Below the pieces are notes generated by a model. The model was given only the letters and a program-made list of their open reading frames with translations, was not told where the DNA came from and made no database searches. This document shows, piece by piece, positions 61,002-64,000 of a DNA stretch of 64,000 nt. The translations under genes and the position numbers were made by a program. The first letter of the stretch is position 1, and each line of letters opens with the position of its first letter. The DNA comes from Castellaniella sp049673105 (GTDB lineage: Bacteria > Pseudomonadota > Gammaproteobacteria > Burkholderiales > Burkholderiaceae_B), in NCBI RefSeq assembly GCF_049673105.1, contig NZ_JBATXG010000015.1:1-64000 (forward strand), given 5' to 3'.

Positions 61002-64000
61002 ATGTCGGCAGTCCGATCGCATCCGAGATTCAAGCAGTGGTGGCCTGGTCTGGTCGTGGCGTTGCTGGGGTTCGCCTTGACTGCCGCGCTTGTGCGCCAC
61101 CAGTTGCACGCCGTCCGATCCGTCATCCAGATCCGTTTTTCAGAAGAAGTCCGTTCCTCGACTGATGCGCTGGCCCAGCGCATCGTGGCCATTCGCGAGA
61201 TCGTGGCGGGCTTGCGCGGCCTGTTTCTGATCGATCCTGGCCTGGATCGCGATCAGTTCGAGCGGGTTGTGGCGGGTCACGGCATTCGTCAGCATTATCC
61301 GGAACTGATCAATCTGTCTTTCGTGCGCTGGGTGAGGGCGGCTGATCTCCCCGCGTATCAGGCGCGTCAGCGGCAACAGGCCGGTTTGCCGGACTCCGGG
61401 GACGTTTCCTATATCCACCCCTTGCGCGAACAAGCCGATTATTACGTCGTCGAATATCTGTGGCCCAGGGTCGGCAATGAAGGTGTTGCAGGACTGGAGA
61501 TCTCTTCGCAACCGGCCAATCTCGAGGCTCTGTTGGCGGGTCGTCGTTCCGGGCGCCCGACGGCGTCCGAGCCGTTCCAGTTGTTCCAGAAGGAAGCAGA
61601 CCGGGGCGGCTTCCTGGTGCGGTATCCGATTTTTCGCCCAACGCCCGGTGTCGCCGGACCCTCGTCTGAATTCATCGGTTCGGTGGCAGCCGTCATTCGT
61701 ATCAATCAGCTGCTCGATTCGGTGCGGGCATCCGGGTTCCTGCGCGGCATGTCGGTGCAGTTGCAAGATATCGGCTTAAGCGCCGTCGCCTGGCCAGAGG
61801 GCGTATCGGTCGCACCATCCGACTGGATGATTCTGGGGCAATCGCTGCTCGCCGACGCGGAGGCGCTGCCCGACCCCGGTCGGGAAACTCGTGTGCTGGA
61901 TGTGCTGGATCGACGCTGGCAACTGAGTTTCGTTCAGACTCAGCGCCTGGCATCCGCCGAGGAGCGCTGGCTGCCCTGGTGGATGGGCATTGCGGGCGGC
62001 GCCTTGTCCCTGCTGCTGGGGGTCCTGACCAGCGTTCTGTCCAGGTTGCGGCTGACTGCTGTGTCCCAGGCGGTCAGCACGCATGTCGCGCTGCAAGACA
62101 GCGAGGAAAGATTCCGGGCGGTGTTCAATCAAGCCGCTGTCGGCATGTCCCTGACCGAGGTGGCGACCGGGAGACTGTTGCGGATGAATCGCAAATATGC
62201 AGCGATTCTGGGGTATGCCGAATCCGAGTTATTGCAGATGGATTTTCGCGCGCTCAGCCATCCCGACGATCTGGAGGCCGATCTGGCCCAGGTGGCGCGG
62301 GTGCAGTCCGGCGAGCTTCAGGAATTCCAGATGGAAAAGCGCTTGCTGCACAAAGATGGCTATCCCATCTGGGTGTCGCTGACGGTGTCGCCGATTCTGC
62401 GGGCCGGCGCCGCCCCGGATTACCATGTGGCCGTGATCCAGGACATCACGGAACGCAGGCGCATGCAGGATGCCCTGTGCAATAGCGAACAGCGTCTGCG
62501 CAGCCTGTTGGACCGCCTGCCGGTGGGGGTCTGCCTGGTCGAGCAGGGGCAGCATATCGTATTCCGCAATCAACAGTTTCTGCAGATCTGCGGCTATGCC
62601 GCAGATCGCATGCCGGATGTCCGGTCCTGGTGGGCCTTGACCGTCCCGAACCCGGAGGTGCGCCGGCGCATGCGTCAAGCCTGGGAACGTCAGTGGCAGC
62701 AGGCTTCAGGCGGGGGTGAGCGCCGCGCACACATGGAATTCCAGATGACTTGCCAGGACGGGCGCTTGCGCACGGTGGCTTTGTCCGGATTGCAGCTGGA
62801 AGGCGACTATCTGGTGACGCTGGAAGACCTGACCGGGCGCAAGGCGGCGGAAGATGAGATCCGCTACCTGGCTTACAACGATCCCCTGACGGGCCTGCCC
62901 AACCGCCGCCTGCTATTGGATCGCCTGCAGCAGGTGCTGGCGGCCAGCGCCCGCCGGCAGCGCTACGGCGCCTTGCTGATGCTGGATCTGGACCACTTCA
63001 AGACGATCAACGAAACGCGCGGCCACGAGGCCGGTGACGAACTGTTGCAGCAGGTGGCCGAGCGCTTGCGCAGTCATTTACAGGATTCGCACACCATCGC
63101 CCGGCATGGGGATGATGAGTTTGTCATCGTGCTCGAAGATCTGTCGGCTCAATCCGAAGAAGCCGCGGCCCAGGTGGAAGACATCGGGCGTCAGATACTG
63201 CAGGTCCTGCGGGCTTCCTATTTGTTGGGCAACGAGTTCTACCATTCCAGCGTCAGCATGGGGGTCAGCCTGTTCCTGGGGCAGGAAACGGCAGCCGACG
63301 AACAATTGCGGCGGGCGGATCTGGCCATGTATCAGGCAAAAGCAGCCGGGCGCGATACCCTGCAGTTCTATGATCCGCACATGCAGGCCGTCATTCATGC
63401 GCGAGTGGCTCTGGAACAGGACATGCGGGTGGGGCTGGACCACGATCAGTTCGAGCTTTTCTATCAGCCCCAGGTGAGTCGGGGCGGCATCATCGGTTGC
63501 GAGGCCCTGCTGCGTTGGAAGCACCCCCGCGACGGCTATATATCGCCCGCCTCGTTCATTCCCCTGGCCGAAGACAGCGGCCTGATCCTGCCCCTGGGGG
63601 ACTGGGTCCTGCGCACGGCCTGCCGTCAGCTGGCCGCCTGGACGGCTCATCCGACCCTGTCGAGTCTGCGGGTTGCGGTCAACGTCAGTCCCCGCCAGTT
63701 CCGCCAGCCCGATTTCGTGGATCAGGTGCTGGCCGCGCTGGCGAGTGCCGGCGCTCACGCACATCTGCTGGAACTGGAATTGACCGAAGGCCTGCTGCTG
63801 CAAAATATCGAGGACACCATTCAGAAAATGAGGCGTCTGAAAGAGCAGGGTGTCGGCTTTTCCCTGGATGATTTCGGCACGGGGTATTCATCCCTGGCCT
63901 ATCTGAAGCGCCTGCCGCTGGATCAACTGAAGATCGATCAGAGCTTTGTGCGCGATGTGTTGACCGACCCCAATGACGCTGCCATTGCGCGCACCATCGT
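61002..64000 (+). CDS. CHASE-PAS-PAS-GGDEF-EAL cyclic-di-GMP protein (3' end outside window)
   Basis: At least 999 residues, cut by the window edge. ATG 61002 has GGAG seven bases upstream; an in-frame ATG at 60966 is the alternative. Order: membrane span about 15-33; periplasmic CHASE domain about 40-320; span about 327-350; two PAS domains (ERFRAVFNQAAVGMSLTEV; EQRLRSLLDRLPVGVCLVEQ); GGDEF domain from about 610; EAL domain from about 820. The GGDEF signature is changed to R701-H-G-D-D-E-F707, so cyclase activity is doubtful. The EAL side is intact as far as seen: EALLRW (Glu834), NVSPRQF, LELTEG, DDFGTGYSSLAYLKRLPLDQLKID. Probably a sensory c-di-GMP phosphodiesterase. Confidence 0.93.
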   Translation, partial: MSAVRSHPRFKQWWPGLVVALLGFALTAALVRHQLHAVRSVIQIRFSEEVRSSTDALAQRIVAIREIVAGLRGLFLIDPGLDRDQFERVVAGHGIRQHYPELINLSFVRWVRAADLPAYQARQRQQAGLPDSGDVSYIHPLREQADYYVVEYLWPRVGNEGVAGLEISSQPANLEALLAGRRSGRPTASEPFQLFQKEADRGGFLVRYPIFRPTPGVAGPSSEFIGSVAAVIRINQLLDSVRASGFLRGMSVQLQDIGLSAVAWPEGVSVAPSDWMILGQSLLADAEALPDPGRETRVLDVLDRRWQLSFVQTQRLASAEERWLPWWMGIAGGALSLLLGVLTSVLSRLRLTAVSQAVSTHVALQDSEERFRAVFNQAAVGMSLTEVATGRLLRMNRKYAAILGYAESELLQMDFRALSHPDDLEADLAQVARVQSGELQEFQMEKRLLHKDGYPIWVSLTVSPILRAGAAPDYHVAVIQDITERRRMQDALCNSEQRLRSLLDRLPVGVCLVEQGQHIVFRNQQFLQICGYAADRMPDVRSWWALTVPNPEVRRRMRQAWERQWQQASGGGERRAHMEFQMTCQDGRLRTVALSGLQLEGDYLVTLEDLTGRKAAEDEIRYLAYNDPLTGLPNRRLLLDRLQQVLAASARRQRYGALLMLDLDHFKTINETRGHEAGDELLQQVAERLRSHLQDSHTIARHGDDEFVIVLEDLSAQSEEAAAQVEDIGRQILQVLRASYLLGNEFYHSSVSMGVSLFLGQETAADEQLRRADLAMYQAKAAGRDTLQFYDPHMQAVIHARVALEQDMRVGLDHDQFELFYQPQVSRGGIIGCEALLRWKHPRDGYISPASFIPLAEDSGLILPLGDWVLRTACRQLAAWTAHPTLSSLRVAVNVSPRQFRQPDFVDQVLAALASAGAHAHLLELELTEGLLLQNIEDTIQKMRRLKEQGVGFSLDDFGTGYSSLAYLKRLPLDQLKIDQSFVRDVLTDPNDAAIARTI

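Overview
The window reads as a contiguous piece of a high-GC Betaproteobacterial chromosome, most likely Burkholderiales, family Alcaligenaceae (Bordetella, Achromobacter or Castellaniella-like). The grounds are protein character and gene order: sdhCDAB-sdhE-gltA, odhA-odhB-lpd-zapE, a PrpD/AcnD/PrpF methylcitrate cluster and an ftrABCD ferrous-iron operon of the Bordetella type. The species call is inference. I see no rRNA, tRNA, CRISPR array, insertion sequence or phage gene. About 45 protein genes are supported, densely packed and mostly in operons.

Layout. 1-313: tail of an unknown gene running into a GC-rich inverted-repeat element. 314-9341 (minus): small GNAT-like protein, then prpD, prpF, acnD, prpC, prpB and mdh, i.e. 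propionyl-CoA oxidation by the 2-methylcitrate cycle plus malate dehydrogenase. 9508-15258 (plus): a GntR/UTRA regulator, succinate dehydrogenase with its FAD assembly factor, and citrate synthase. 15403-18784: an Ldh-family oxidoreductase (plus) and a malic enzyme/phosphotransacetylase-like fusion (minus). 19093-27199 (plus): 2-oxoglutarate dehydrogenase E1, E2, E3, ZapE and TrpRS. The first 25 kb is therefore largely a TCA-cycle and propionate-oxidation block.

27236-39439 handles amines and dicarboxylates: a polyamine/GABA-type ABC importer with a 4-aminobutyrate-type aminotransferase (minus), a divergent MocR/GabR-like regulator followed by a second omega-aminotransferase (plus), then a LysR regulator divergent from glutaryl-CoA dehydrogenase and a class III CoA-transferase. 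Together these could carry polyamines, GABA or 5-aminovalerate to succinate or glutarate and on to acyl-CoA.

39538-41048 is a two-gene module: an exported DUF2271-like protein carrying a canonical flavinylation motif, followed by an ApbE FMN transferase. 40988-44665 (minus) is a TetR-headed MacB-like ABC export system. 44720-47079 (minus) holds a 55-residue membrane protein and ackA-pta, with an FNR/ANR-like site upstream of pta. 47284-54369 is housekeeping: tex, a DinG-family helicase, bamD, rluD, pgeF. 54550-57481 is a polyhydroxyalkanoate locus (phaC, phaB, phaR; no ketothiolase). 57688-60881 is ftrABCD behind a Fur-box-like sequence. The window ends inside a CHASE-PAS-PAS-GGDEF-EAL protein.

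Nothing here is a clearly unprecedented system. The most rewarding items are the DUF2271/ApbE flavinylation pair, the 28-bp inverted-repeat element at the left end, and several readable regulatory sites (GntR, MocR, FNR, Fur, LysR).
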